In this document: positions 11,121 through 23,750 of the stretch, piece after piece
Layout of the letters: each line of letters starts with the position of its first letter
Numbering within the stretch: the first letter of the stretch is position 1
Assembly (NCBI GenBank): GCA_023525715.1
Contig: CM042009.1
Span: 122,888,819 to 122,952,818, forward strand
Reading direction: 5' to 3'
Source: Cichorium intybus
Lineage: Eukaryota > Streptophyta > Magnoliopsida > Asterales > Asteraceae
DNA: 64,000 nt
The notes under the pieces: generated by a model
What the model saw: the letters and a program-made list of their open reading frames with translations, nothing else
Database searches by the model: none
Told to the model about the DNA's origin: nothing
Made by a program: the position numbers and the translations under genes

Positions 11121-12068
11121 TGATACGGTCTAAAATACAAGATTTAATATTACCGGTCTACTAGCTAGTAGTAAGTAAGGGTCGAACCGTGGAGTCAGTT
11201 GATGACAATCTGTGTTAAAACTCGACCAATCTATAGGGTCACTCAATAGACGATTTTTGTCCATACACGCTAAAGAACCGAAAAGCGCAAAAATGCAAAA
11301 CAATAATTATTATTCTAAACTTGATTCCAAATAACATTCAATCACATCAACCAATCTGATTCCAAAGTTCAACTCAGGAATCAAAAACCAAATACTTCAA
11401 GCAATCAATTTCAACAAAAACAATTATCGAACCGAAACTATAATTGAACACGAAAATAACTTTAAATCGAAGTTGCATTAAAACTAAAACAGAAATAAGA
11501 GCCGAATGCTTCTAAAATCAGAGATAACGTCGAGATCCTGGTGGTCAACGGTATTCTACGATCAGAATCCTTGATCGCACGAAAGAACGAAAACCGAAAA
11601 TGATACGAAATAATAACTAAAACTATCAAACTACCAATTGCAAATCACTAGGCTACGAAATCTGAGTCAAAGATATCTGAGTTCCACTCAAATGTCGAAT
11701 CTTTGCTCCCGAATCACGAACCAGGACCCTCTATTTATAGTTGCTGAATTTGCCTGTCCGCGGCGTGGCAAGCTCTTATCCGCGGCGCGACTTATCCCCA
11801 ATGCATGTTTCTTCACACTTTGAAATTTAAATTCTCACATGGTGTCACAGCTCACCACGTCGCGTAGCTCCTCGGGGCACGCGGCGTGCATGTTACTTTG
11901 ATTCTTTCCAACTTTGCCAATTTTTACGCTTTTTATCCTGTAGTTCCTGTAATTTGCACAAAGTACTCTTGGCACGAAACGTGAGTAATATCGTATTTTC
12001 AAAAGTATATTTTATTCAAAACAAAGCTCAATAACATCTATAATACTTGATATTACTAGGCGTTATCA
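11121..12068 (-). mobile_element. Athila-like gypsy 3' LTR
   Basis: A 948-bp block starting TGATACGG and ending CGTTATCA on the plus strand, so it reads TGATAACG...CCGTATCA on the minus strand with a short terminal inverted repeat. The right border is followed by 'aacatcctacacttgtac', a plausible polypurine region on the minus strand, and then by the element's internal DNA. The 5' LTR partner is not seen in the window, so the name rests on termini and context. Confidence 0.6.
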
Positions 12069-13029
12069 AACATCCTACACTTGTACCTTGCTTGTCCCCA
12101 AGCAAGTAAAGTTTTTAACAAATTCTAACAAAGACTCAAACAATTTTGAATGCCTTCAGTTTCAAAGTTTATTGTATTCGAAAAGTTAGATAAAAATGAT
12201 TTTTGAGAAAAGTGACAACAATACGCTTTGGGAATCACGACTTTCTAAAGAACCCTTGATTACAAAATTTCAGTTCACAACAATGCACTTACTCATTCAG
12301 ATTCTAAAGGCCGTTAAGTGATTATCCATGACTTTCGATGTTGTTCGTGTAACGAGCTTTCAAAAACACTATCCCAGACCAGACGATTTTAGGTAGTGAG
12401 GTGCATAAATGCCCTATTGGCCACCCTTTTCAGACTTACCGGCTCAAACAACAAAGGTCACTGATTGATATTTCCCTCCTGAATCCCAAACTTAAGATAT
12501 TCTAAATCCATGATTTTCTAACTTCCAAGCACTCAACTTATTTTAACTCAAAACTAGCATATTAAAAACTAAACAATATCTCTTGAAAAATACCATAATG
12601 CTATAACCTTCAAAATCTATTTGTTTCCACGTTACAATTTCTTAAAAATTTTGAAAATTGCTAAAAAAATTGAAAATTGTGTCTTTTTATGCAAAAGTTC
12701 AAAAATCTTTTCGACCATCCCCACCCCAGACTTTAAACCGTACAACGTCCCCGTTGTACATAGAATAACAGAGTATCAATTGTGTGTCTTGGTAAATTAT
12801 CCGGAGTTGGGCGCAACATTGAACATGCCTGGTATAACACAAATGTCGGGGTACGGTGACCCCACACATAGCGTTGTGCAACTCTTCGGTAGATTTCATT
12901 GGTAGCTTGCATACAAAACATACTTAATCAAACATTAAAAGCAATTACTGAATGTAAAAGTTTATATACAAAGGTGTTCAAAATAACAAAAAGAAGCAAA
13001 ATACTATCAATCATCATCCTGGTGCGTCC

Positions 13030-14200
13030 CAGATGGACCGGCCTCCTCATGATTTGTGGCTAGGAAGGGTGATGGCTCTAGTCCTGCTCGGAGAAGGAGT
13101 GCCCGCTGAGACCCTGCGATCCATCGCATCTATGCCTGAATATCCGCCAACGAGGCTGTCAAATCACGCAATGCAGCCTGGACGTCTACAGGCTGCTGCT
13201 CCGGCTGTGGTGGTGGCTGGACAGCTGGTGCCACTCTCCTCCTCCTCACGGGTCTCTCCTCGACCTCCTCAACCCGTGGCGCTGCCTCTGGTTGTGCTTG
13301 CTGGTCTCCGGGATGACGGGCCGGAATCTCGGGTGTTATCACATACTCACCCTGTCTCGTCTGATGTACCACTCCCATATTCTCCAACTGCTGTCCCTGC
13401 ATGAGGCGGGGTGGCATCGGCCTCAAGTGGGTCAAAACATCACCGATGATATAATGCCCACATCGGGCTCCCCTCCCTATTCCTCATGGCCTTGGTTGTC
13501 AAAAAGACAGCCAAAGTATGAGGCAGGTTGAGGAACCTGCTCGGATCAGAGAGGACCCACATATAGAACATGTCCTCACGTGGCACCTTCCCCTTTCCGA
13601 TGTGCAATTGTAGAGGAAATGATACGGTGCATAATACAGTGCAGCAGGGAGCGGAACTGGCTCTCCATGGCCCTCCGGCCTCGAATCGGTCTTTAGATAT
13701 CTGTTCCCAAATGACCTCGTCTGACTCTCTCTGAGGCAGCTCAATCATGCAAGCAGCTGGAAGTGGACGCTCTCAGTCTCTGCCCGGGTGTATATCCTCG
13801 TACGTCATGCAAACTGACGTACGATGCACTGTCAGCTCTGCCCTCCTAGTCTGAACGTAATGAGGTGAGCAGTGGGCTCACCGGATCCAGGCTCGAAACG
13901 GCAAGTGGCAAAGAACTCTACCATGAGCTCTTTGTGCACCCTCCGGGTGCGTCCAGGTGCGGTGGAGGAAGGGTAGCAGTCGATCCCATAGTCCCACTGC
14001 TGTCAAGAACTCCCGATCAAAATGCAATGCTCGCTGGAGCACCCGTGTGCTCACGGACTGCAGTCACGCCCTATATCTGAACGTCTCCTCCAGAACATCT
14101 GGAAATGTTTGGAAAGGGTGCTCGGGCACGTATGGTACTCTGGCTGGGCTTGGTCGGGCCATCTGCATGAATTGCATCACAGAAACAAAATTTTGCAAAA
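13030..14200 (-). pseudogene. Degenerate retroelement ORF (putative plant transposon protein domain)
   Basis: Several minus-strand frames together resemble the protein often labelled putative plant transposon protein in daisy-family retroelements. These are 13440-13748 (with KVPREDMFYMWVLSDPSRFLNL and LAVFLTTKAMRN) and 13130-13435 (with MTHLRPMPPRLMQ and a Pro/Arg/Gln-rich end). Upstream text in another frame contains ARPSPARVPYVPEHPFQTFPD. Stops and frame changes separate the pieces. The domain name comes from remembered family resemblance; no search was run. It is locally GC-richer than its surroundings. Confidence 0.5.
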
Positions 14201-14327
14201 TTAGTCCTTTACGCGTCGTAGGGAGAAACCCCGCGTTCGTTCAAATGTCGCGTCGCGGCGAATGAAGCTGTCGCGGCGTGGCATATGACTGATTCGAAAA
14301 ATTCCATCTTTTTCACATGTTTCCACT

Positions 14328-14441
<114 letters not shown>

Positions 14442-15251
14442 TAGATGCTCGACTATGCTCCTTAGGGTGTGAGTTTTGCAAAATCAACACCCGAGAGGTC
14501 AGCATTGATGATTTTCTAAGTTTTCCACAAAAACCCTATTTGATCAAAATTCGAAGCCTAAATGCGTGCATTAACTTGGTTGAACTAGTTCAGATGAACT
14601 TACCTCAATAGTGGAACAAAGAAATGCAAGAAGATCACAAGAATCACCAAGTGCAATCGGTGCTCTATTCGTCCGCATCGTGGGTGAGTAAGGGTTGTGT
14701 GAAAGTGAAAATACGTACCTAGTAAAAACCTTTTAACCGATCAGAATCCGCGGCGTGGTGAGAGGTAATATGTTAAGCGCACTTATGAGAACCCTTGCGC
14801 ATCGGGTTCTCCCAATTCCACGCGTCGTGTGCTAGCACCTCCCGCGATGCGAGGCCTAAACTTCACTTTGTTCTTGACAGTTTCACCCCACACTTTCTCT
14901 GTGCCCTGTCTTCCAAGATGATGATAGTACTCAGATCCTAATTGCTACTAAAACACATCCTAACCTACCACGAATGGGTTGCCTCCCACCAAGCACTAAG
15001 TTTAACAGCTTCAGCCAGACTGTGATGTCTTTATCTTTCTCTAGACACAAGCTTATCCATCCTAGGAGTAATGTCATGAATTAATGTTGCCATTAGAGCT
15101 GTTAAATGCGTGATCCGGTCCCCCAGTTGGCTTATCGTTTGCTGTTGTGCTTCTTGGACTTGCGTTACTTTCGCTTCATGACACCTCACACTCCTTGCGA
15201 ATGCCTGATTCTTCCTTTCCATCATCTTAATTAAGGCTAAAAGCTGACTGT

Positions 15252-15671
15252 AACATCCCGAAATTTATGGGTAAATTTAATTTTTTAAAACCACATTAAT
15301 ATAAGAAAAAGCCACTTGATTCAATTTTCATAAAACACCCAACAACTTATAAGTTTAGTGTAAACATCCCATAATCAAAAATAGTTAACAAAATCAAAAG
15401 ACAGCGGAACATCAACTTAAAATAAATCCCAAATGAAGCAGCACAATGTACACACGTCACACCTTGCCATCTTTGGTACCTGATGTACCTGAACAAAAGT
15501 TAAATAGGGAAAGGTAAGCACAGAGCTTAGTGAATTTCAACAGGTACATAATATATCAATCAAACATGCCTTGCTAACAAACACAGATCACCACATAACG
15601 CACCCAGTAGTGGTATCGCCACATAATGCACCCAGCACCACCCACATAATGCACCCAGCATTGGTATGGTC
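15252..15671 (-). mobile_element. Truncated gypsy LTR
   Basis: Begins TGTAACATCCCGAAAT on the plus strand, which reads ...CGGGATGTTACA as an LTR end on the minus strand. It includes 'gtaagcacagagcttagtga', the reverse complement of a phrase found in other gypsy LTRs such as 46.9 kb. It breaks off at 15671, where copia leader sequence begins. Confidence 0.55.
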
Positions 15672-15909
15672 AAACAAATGGGTTTAAGGTTATCCATTTA
15701 ATTAAACAATTAAAGTTACCAAAAATAGAAAACCTCCTAAGACCCTAATGGCTTTTTCGAAAATCACAAGGGGGGATTAGGGTTTCCAAAACCCTAATCC
15801 TTATAATCGATCCAAACATATATTAGGGTTTATAAGCTTTAAACCCTAATTTTAGGAAAAACAGTTATAACTATTCAACAAGAAAACAAGTAACAGGCTC
15901 TGATACCAC
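15672..15909 (-). mobile_element. Second copia leader with primer-binding site, truncated
   Basis: This piece follows the 3' LTR in transcription direction and appears identical to the leader beside the 5' LTR. It holds TGGTATCAGAGCC (15896-15908, minus strand), the site that pairs with initiator Met tRNA. It stops at 15672 against an unrelated gypsy LTR fragment. Confidence 0.85.
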
Positions 15910-16688
15910 TGAAAGGTTTTCTGCAACCAATGAATTAATAACCTAAGTTCACATGCAACCTATGAGGATCTATGTTTTCTTCTAACTGAACATATAACAA
16001 GTTCCTAAAAGGCCAACAAAAATTTCTAAAGAATAAAACTAGAAAGCTAACCTTTAGGTTTCTTGGAAGCAAAGCAGCAAAATTATCCTGCCTCAAATGA
16101 AGTCACACCCAGGGAGCTGAGGTATATGGATCGAAAATTTCAGAGAGTAGGGATATCAAAAATGGCACAGAAAATAGGGTGTCCAGGGACCCCTATTTAT
16201 AGTTTTCCAGATGACCAGCTGATAAGCCTTAGAGATAAACCTATTTGAATTCGAATAAGATAAACCTTTTATCTTACAATTCAAACTCTATTTATCTATA
16301 ATTATCAAAATACATTTATATATATCCATATATTAAAATCGATTGCCACTGGACTCACTCACACTGCCACTTACTCAACTATTGACCAATTACAGTTTCA
16401 GTCCCTGCACCTTTAATTAATTAAATTAATCACCAAATTAAATCCAATTAATTCCAGATTAATTTCTAATTAATTAATATCGTTTCTAATTAATATATTA
16501 TCACTTTAATATATTAACAAACCATATATTTAATTCATGTTGATTTATTAATCACATAATAAATCAACATTTCTCTCTACCGAACTTTCTACCAAACCTC
16601 CAGCTATGAGGGCAACCCAAATGGACTATGCTACTATTAATTAGGTAAATACTAATTATTAGTCATGGTTTAGACACCTAATCCAACA
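15910..16688 (-). mobile_element. Copia 3' LTR
   Basis: 779 bp, reading TGTTGGATTAGG...TTTCA on the minus strand. It is preceded on the minus strand by the polypurine tract AAGTGGGAGAC (16689-16699). Both LTRs carry the same 61-codon frame (16063-16248 here), which is not expected to be translated. Confidence 0.93.
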
Positions 16689-17549
16689 GTCTCCCACTTG
16701 GATAAGTCTATGACTATAATTACCAATTTAACCTCTAATTAATCAGCATCTGTAGCTTCCTAGAAACCGCTGCCGAACTCTGACCCAGTCAGTTCTGTCC
16801 ATAGATAAGTGATCAGATGATCCTCCGTCCAACAAGATATTTTCAGACTCAAGACATGGATTAAAATCAATCCTGGTCTGATTCACTGTATCTCGATTTC
16901 CGATTTGCATATGACTCTTAGACTACCAATTAACCATGTCAATTTAGTCCCGGTTGGCCAACCCTTTTAGTCAACCTCAAATTCATCAAGAGGCACCTAC
17001 AGATATCTGTTCCCCGTTAGGGTCAAGGGACGAATAAGCTTCGACTCATATACTTATGTCTTTTACCAGACAAATCACTCACAACAATACGTTTTATAAC
17101 ACCGCGTTACCGATGCGTTTTCATATTATCAATGAACAACCGCCTTGTAAATCATAACTCATATGTCTTGGCTTAAAGATCAAAAGATATTGTCGTCTCA
17201 ACATTGCTCGTGATGTAATCCATGAAGCAATCCATTGAGCGTGGGTTTATCCAATGCTCAAATCTCCATTTCTAAGTACTCATGAATGTTGCAGCAATCT
17301 TATTGCAATGTCTAACTCCTTAGACAATCTACAAACCAATTCATGATAGTCTTCCTTTATACTTACTCCCTAAGAGTATTAGCGACTGTGGATATTTGAA
17401 TAATCCAATTATTCAGGAAGTAAACATGCAAAATGAAACACAATGACAAAGTATTGACAAAAGTAGTAAACCATTACTCATTAATAAATCTCCATTATTA
17501 AATCACAAAAGTCAAATACAATTACATTGTTACAAGTTTCAAAACCTAT
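16689..17549 (-). other. Copia 3' untranslated internal region
   Basis: No open frame. It lies between the pol stop and the polypurine tract. The part at 17230-17549 is duplicated in the remnant at 1-355. Confidence 0.7.
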
Positions 17550-20500
17550 CTAATTACAAAAACTTATATCATCTCTTAATCCAATGCTCCTAGCATGATG
17601 ATAATGCTTAATCCTACTCAGAGCCTTTGTCAAGGGATCTGCAGGATTATCTTCCGATGATACCCTCTTTACAAGGAGGTGACCTTCTTCTACTATATGT
17701 CGTATGTAGTGGTACTTTCTGTCGATATGCATGGACTTTCCATGGTCTCGTGGTTCCTTTGTCAAGGCAACCGCTCCTTTGTTATCGCAGAACAGTTCCA
17801 TGAGCTCCTGAATACTCGGGACAACTCCAAGGTCACCGATAAAGTTCTTCAGCCAAGCCGCTTCCTTTGACGCTTCACTTGCTGCTATGTAGTATGATTC
17901 GCACGTAGAATCAGCCACCGTCTCTTGCTTGGAACTCTTCCAAGTTACTGCTCCCCCATTCAAAAGGAATACCCAGCCTGACTGAGACCGACCATTATCT
18001 CTATCCGTCTGAAAGCTGGCATCTGTATATCCTTCAACTCTCAAGGTATCACTGCCACCAAGGACTAACACCATGTTCTTTGTCCTTCGCAGGTACTTGA
18101 GTATATTTTTGACAGCTATCCAATGCGCCCTTCCAAGGTTTCCCTGGTACCAACTAACCATGCTCAGAGCAAAGGCCACGTCAGGGCGAGTACACGTCAT
18201 AGCGTACATGATCGACCCCACAACCGAAGCGTAAGGTACCCGACTCATGTCAGTTATCTCCTCGTCTGTACTCGGACTTTGAGTCTTACTCAACTTTGCA
18301 TTACTCTGGATAGGTAGCTCTCCCTTCTTGGAATTTTCCATACTAAACCTCTTTAGTACCTTTTCCAAGTATGTACCCTGACTAAGTCCAATCAGTCTCT
18401 TCTTCCTATCTCTCAATATTCTTATCCCGAGAATATAGGCAGCTTCTCCTAGATCCTTCATGGCGAAACACTTCCCAAGCCAAGACTTGACATCTTGCAA
18501 GGTTGGAATGTCATTTCCCATGAGCAGTATGTCATCAACATACAACACCAGAAAAGTGACTATACTCCCACTAGCCTTGACATATACGCAGGACTCATCC
18601 TCGCTCCTAGAGAAGCCAAACTCTTTGACTTTCTCATGGAAACAAAGATTCCAGCTGCGAGAAGCTTGTTTCAATTCGTATATCGATTTCTCAAGCTTAC
18701 ACACCTTATTAGGATACATTGCATCGACAAACCCCTCTGGCTGATTCATGTAAACATCCTCAGTCAACTTCCCATTAAGGAAAGCGGTTTTGACGTCCAT
18801 CTACCAAATTTCATAGTCATGAAACGCAGCTATGGCCAGCATTATCCTAATAGACTTTATCTTGGCTACTGGTGAGAAGGTCTCGTCATAGTCAACCCCC
18901 GGGGTTTGAGTAAAGCCCTTCGCAACCAGTCTTGCCTTGAAAGTGTGTACCTTTCCATCCATGTCGGTCTTCTTCTTGAAGATCCACTTGCACCCGACTG
19001 TCTTTCGACCCTTTACATTGTCAACCAAGTTCCAAACTTGATTGTCATACATGGACTTGATCTTGCTATGCATTGCCTCTTTCCACTTGGTAGACTCAGG
19101 GCCCGCCACTGCTTCCTGGTAGTTAGTTGGCTCATCCAAATTTATCAGTGTCCTATCACTGAAAAACGTGTCCCCATCCGAAGTTATATGGAAACCATAA
19201 AACTCGGGTGGCATGCTAACTCTACCGGAGCACCTAAGAGGTAAGGATACTTCAGTCGGACCAACAAGAACTTCTTCCTTATGTTGGTTGCTAGTTTCTC
19301 CTAAGGTTGTGTCATCTGATGACTCTTGAATTTCTTCAAGATCAATGGTACTCCCACTGTCCTCTTTGAATATGAGCTCTCTCTCTCTCGAAAGACCACT
19401 CGTCTAGCTACAAAGACCACGTCCTCGCTCGGTCTGTAGAATAAATATACAAATGACTGTTTGGGGTAACCAATGAAGAAACACCTTTTGCTTCTTTCTG
19501 CGAGTTTGTCTTGAGTCTCTCGTCTAACGAAAGCCTCACAACCCTAGACTTTGATATGTGCCAACGAGGGAACTTTCCCTGTCGACATCTCATGAGGTGT
19601 TTTAGCAACATTTTTAGTTGGGACAAGATTGAGGATATGGGTGGCAGTCTCTAAGGCATACCCCCAGAAGTGAATGGGAAGTGAAGCTCGACTCATCATG
19701 GAACGAACCATGTCTAACAGGGTTTGGTTACGCCTCTCGGCAACACCGTTCAACTGTGGTGTTCTGGGAGGTGTCAACTGCGAAACTATTCCACATTCCT
19801 TTAGATAGTCTAGGAACTCGATACTAAGATACTCTCCGCCTCTGTCGGACCTGAGCATCTTTATCTTCCTGCCTAACTGATTCTCTACTTCGTTCTTAAA
19901 CTCTTTGAACTTTTCAAAGGTTTCAGACTTGTGCTTGATTAAGTAGATATAACCGTATCTACTAAAATCGTCAGTAAAGGTCACGTAGAACCGCGTGCCA
20001 TCCTTTGTGGTTGATCTGAAGCGACCACACACATCCGTGTGTATGATGTCCAACAGACCTTCACCTCTTTCAAAAGAACCTTTGAAATGTGATTTAGTCA
20101 TCTTGCCCAATAGACAAGATTCGCATACATCATCCGACTTGAGGTCGAATGATTCCAACACTCCATCCTTTTGGAGTCGGGCGATGCGTTTCTTGCTGAT
20201 GTGCCCAAGCCGACTATGCCACAGGCATGCCTTTTCTACATCACTAGTAGAATCAATATAATTAACACTATGTCCTAAATTGTCAACACATTCCACAGTT
20301 TCATACACACCATCACAAGGAAAAGCAGTAAAAATAAAAGTATCATTTTTGAAAACAGAAATTGAACCAATTTTATTATCAAAAGAAAACTGAAATCCTT
20401 GTCTAAACAATGCGTGAAATGAAATAATGTTTCTTGCCATTTCTGGCGAATAGCAACAATTTAACAACTCTAAACTAACATCACTACTAAGCACTAAACT

Positions 20501-20845
20501 ATAGGCACCGATCTTGGTAACAGGGTATGATCTCATATTTCCCATGATCAGGTTCAGTCTACCATGCTCCACCTCCCTGCTTTCCTTTAGGCCCTGTAAA
20601 TCAGAACATATGTGAAAACCACATCCTGTATCAAGGACCCAAGAACTAGAAGATGGTGAGTTTTTAGAGATAGTGTATATACCTGCTGTCGATGGCTTTA
20701 CTTTCCCATCATTGACGTCTTGCAAGTACTTTGGGCAGCTTCTCTTCCAATGGCCCTTCTCTTTGCAATAGAAACAGTTGGCTTCATTAGGGTTGGCCAT
20801 ACAAGGAATGTGGGAAGACTTGGTTCTCGGGCCATTGCTGGACAA
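17550..20845 (-). pseudogene. Copia pol polyprotein: protease, integrase, RT, RNase H (broken)
   Basis: Three main frames. 20845-19544 holds the CCHC zinc knuckle (CFYCKEKGHWKRSC), the protease site DTG (SWVLDTGC), the pre-integrase HHCC region (WHSRLGH, CESCLLGK) and the integrase core with HTD, SDRGGEY and GVAERRN supplying D, D and E. 19214-18801 holds the RT start (KWIFKKKTDMDG, KARLVAKGFTQ, TFSPVAK). 18800-17550 continues with MDVKTAFLNG, the RT site YVDDILL, and RNase H (GYTDAS, SKQETVADST, DNKGA, PADPLTK). The last two frames are in phase and separated by a single TAG where the family has Gln, fitting a C-to-T change of CAG. Frameshifts occur at about 19.2-19.6 kb. Confidence 0.93.
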
Positions 20846-21504
20846 CCCGACCTGAACCTTTTCCCTCCAATTTTGTTTAGGAGGCCCTTCCGTTTCTTTC
20901 CTTTGCCACTTCCAATGGCCAAGACGGGCTGACTAACTGAGGGTACACTTTTACCCTTTATCCCGTCTTCAGCAGTCCTAAGCATGCGATGCAATTCAGC
21001 CAGGGTAGACTGATTGTTGTTCAAATGGTAAGCCAGCCTGAACTGGTCATAAGAACTCGGCAAGGAGTTAAGCACTATGTCAACGGCCAACTCCTCATGT
21101 ACAGGCATCACAAGCTTCCTAAGCCGCTCCACGTAACCTTGCATCCTTTGCACGTGAGTGCAGATGGACTCTCCATCTCTAGGCTTGCCGTTCGTGAAGT
21201 CCTTGACCACCTCACACCTCTCTATGTGCTCTTGCTTGCGGAACTTTTCCGCAAGCTCCTTATGCATCTCATAGGGCCAGTAGTCTTCATATATTCTTTG
21301 CAATTCGGGGTTCATTGTGGCGATCATGATGCAGGACACTTTGGTTGAATCATCAGAATGTTTTTGGTACGTGGCAAGTTCCTCGGGAGTAGCAGTTTCA
21401 GGGTCAATATCGACAAGCTCAGTCTCGAGTACATACTCTTTGTTCTCGAACCTCAGAGCCATCTTGATATTTATTATCCAGTCGTTGTAGTTCGTGCCAT
21501 TCAA
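20698..21504 (-). pseudogene. Copia gag (UBN2-type), frame-shifted against pol
   Basis: 268-codon frame starting MNGTNYNDWIINIKMALR, with the gag_polypeptide/UBN2 pattern (LNSLPSSYDQF, LAELHRML). The zinc knuckle lies in the next frame, so a frameshift within about 20.70-20.85 kb separates gag from protease. Copia elements normally make one fused polyprotein, so this copy is damaged, although a programmed shift cannot be excluded. Confidence 0.85.
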
Positions 21505-22954
21505 TTGAACCTTTGAACATAACGAGAGGATTGAGGTAACATTGGAGTTTGAGTGGGGGGCATATTGATCAGCAGAAGATATCTATAAAAGAAGGTAAGT
21601 TTAATTAGATACTTGTCCGATCCTTATAATTAACCCAATATAAAAATAAGGCTAGGATCCAACTATAACAATTTACAACATAGAAGAGGGATGTTGTAAT
21701 CTATTTGCAAATTTTATAAGGGTAGGCGAATGACGATTCAGCCAATTCCAGCACGGAAAATAATCTTATTATAATGGAATTCCTAGTTTCTTTTGAGATT
21801 TATTGAACTGTTCAATAACATGTTTAATCTCAGATATGCCCCACCGTTTGTGACTGGGATGTCGAGGATCACAAACCAGGTGTGAATAACCATGCAAATT
21901 AGCTTGGTACTCTCGGGATCAATTACCATCTCAAATTGATGTGCCGGTAAACCACACACGCTCCATCAACAATGATAACACCCGAGAAACCCATTGCCAC
22001 TCTTTATGAACCCCTATTGGTGTGCCGGTAAACCACACACGCTCCACCAACGTTTCATAAAGTGCAATGTGCAATTTCATGGATTAGCATCAAATTCACA
22101 TTTTTCCTAAAGTAACTAGATTGGGATTTTGTAAAGTGTTCTAGTAGTTTGATCATTATACTTTTAATGATTAAGCGGTCCTATCAAACCCGTTCAGCTA
22201 ACGACCCTCCACTGATCAGGCGAGCGGTGGGTGAGAGTGGACACCCATTAGACTGCCATTTTATAGGCAGTCTCCTTATACCCACTTTATAGATCAGCTT
22301 CGTGAATGAGGCCTACTATTGATTTGACTTACCAATTTATCTTATACATATAGTATTAACCTTTAATAATATATATAAGATTTATTTTAAACCTTTTAAA
22401 ATATTCCAGGTTTATCTTTTAATTTTTCCAAATTTAACTATTAAATTTAAAATTAAATTAAACCTTTTAAATTCGATTTAATTATCCTTTAATTAAACAA
22501 TTAATTAAATTAATTAAATCTAGATATTTTAAACCTTTTAAAATATTTTAGGATTTATCCTTTAATTTTCGAAATTTAACCATTAAATTAAAATTAAATT
22601 AAACCATTGAATTATCTTTTAATTAAACAATTAATTAAATTAATTCAAATGTAGATATGTTTCACAAATTAATCAAATTAATTTAAACCTATCTTAAACC
22701 CCTAATTTTCGAATTCAAACAAATGGGTTTAAGGTTATCCATTTAATTAAACAATTAAAGTTACCAAAAATAGAAAACCTCCTAAGACCCTAATGGCTTT
22801 TTCGAAAATCACAAGGGGGGATTAGGGTTTCCAAAACCCTAATCCTTATAATCGATCCAAACATATATTAGGGTTTATAAGCTTTAAACCCTAATTTTAG
22901 GAAAAACAGTTATAACTATTCAACAAGAAAACAAGTAACAGGCTCTGATACCAC
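21505..22954 (-). other. Copia 5' leader and primer-binding site
   Basis: Non-coding. The primer-binding site TGGTATCAGAGCC is at 22941-22953 on the minus strand, one base from the LTR. The phrase 'gtgccggtaaaccacacacg' occurs twice (about 21941 and 22022). An AT-rich part at 22330-22700 carries many TTAATT/AATTAA motifs. Confidence 0.8.
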
Positions 22955-23733
22955 TGAAAGGTTTTCTACAACCAATGAACTAATAACCTAAGTTCACATG
23001 CAACCTATGAGGATCTATGTTTTCTTCTAACTGAACATATAACAAGTTCCTAAAAGGCCAACAAAAATTTCTAAAGAATAAAACTAGAAAGCTAACCTTT
23101 AGGTTTCTTGGAAGCAAAGCAGCAAAATTATCCTGCCTCAAATGAAGTCACACCCAGGGAGCTGAGGTATATGGATCGAAAATTCCAGAGAGTAGGGATA
23201 TCAAAAATGGCACAGAAAATAGGGTGTCCAGGGACCCCTATTTATAGTTTTCCAGATGACCAGCTGATAAGCCTTAGAGATAAACCTATTTGAATTCAAA
23301 TAAGATAAACCTTTTATCTTACAATTCAAACTCTATTTATCTATAATTATCAAAATCGATTTATATATATCCATATATTAAAATCGATTGCCACTGGACT
23401 CACTCACACTGCCACTTACTCAACTATTGACTAATTACAGTTTCAGTCCCTACACCTTTAATTAATTAAATTAATCACCAAATTAAATCCAATTAATTCT
23501 AGATTAATTTCTAATTAATTAATATAGTTTCTAATTAATATATTATCACTTTAATATATTAACAAACCATATATTTAATTCATGTTGATTTATTAATCAC
23601 ATAATAAATCAACATTTCTCTCTACCGAACTTTCTACCAAACCTCCAGCTATGAGGGAAACCCAAATGGACTATGCTACTATTAATTAGGTAAATACTAA
23701 TTATTAGTCATGGCTTAGACACCTAATCCAACA
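22955..23733 (-). mobile_element. Copia 5' LTR
   Basis: 779 bp, the same length as the other LTR, with about a dozen substitutions. It ends at CCAACA and joins Athila-like DNA; the five flanking bases are TTTTC. No matching target duplication can be checked because the other end is truncated. Confidence 0.93.
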
Positions 23734-23750
23734 TTTTCTTCCTCTTTTTT

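Larger units (their letters stand above)
15672..23733 (-). mobile_element. Copia retrotransposon, complex LTR-internal-LTR-partial internal
   Basis: Minus-strand element with two 779-bp LTRs (15910-16688 and 22955-23733), a primer-binding site, gag, and pol in copia order (protease, integrase, reverse transcriptase, RNase H). Unusually, the 3' LTR is followed by a second primer-binding site (15896-15908) and 224 bp of leader (15672-15895) that look identical to 22718-22940. So a second, truncated internal region follows the shared LTR. LTRs differ at about a dozen sites by eye, suggesting recent insertion. A stop codon and frameshifts make it non-autonomous. The right flank is Athila-like DNA. 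Confidence 0.9.
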
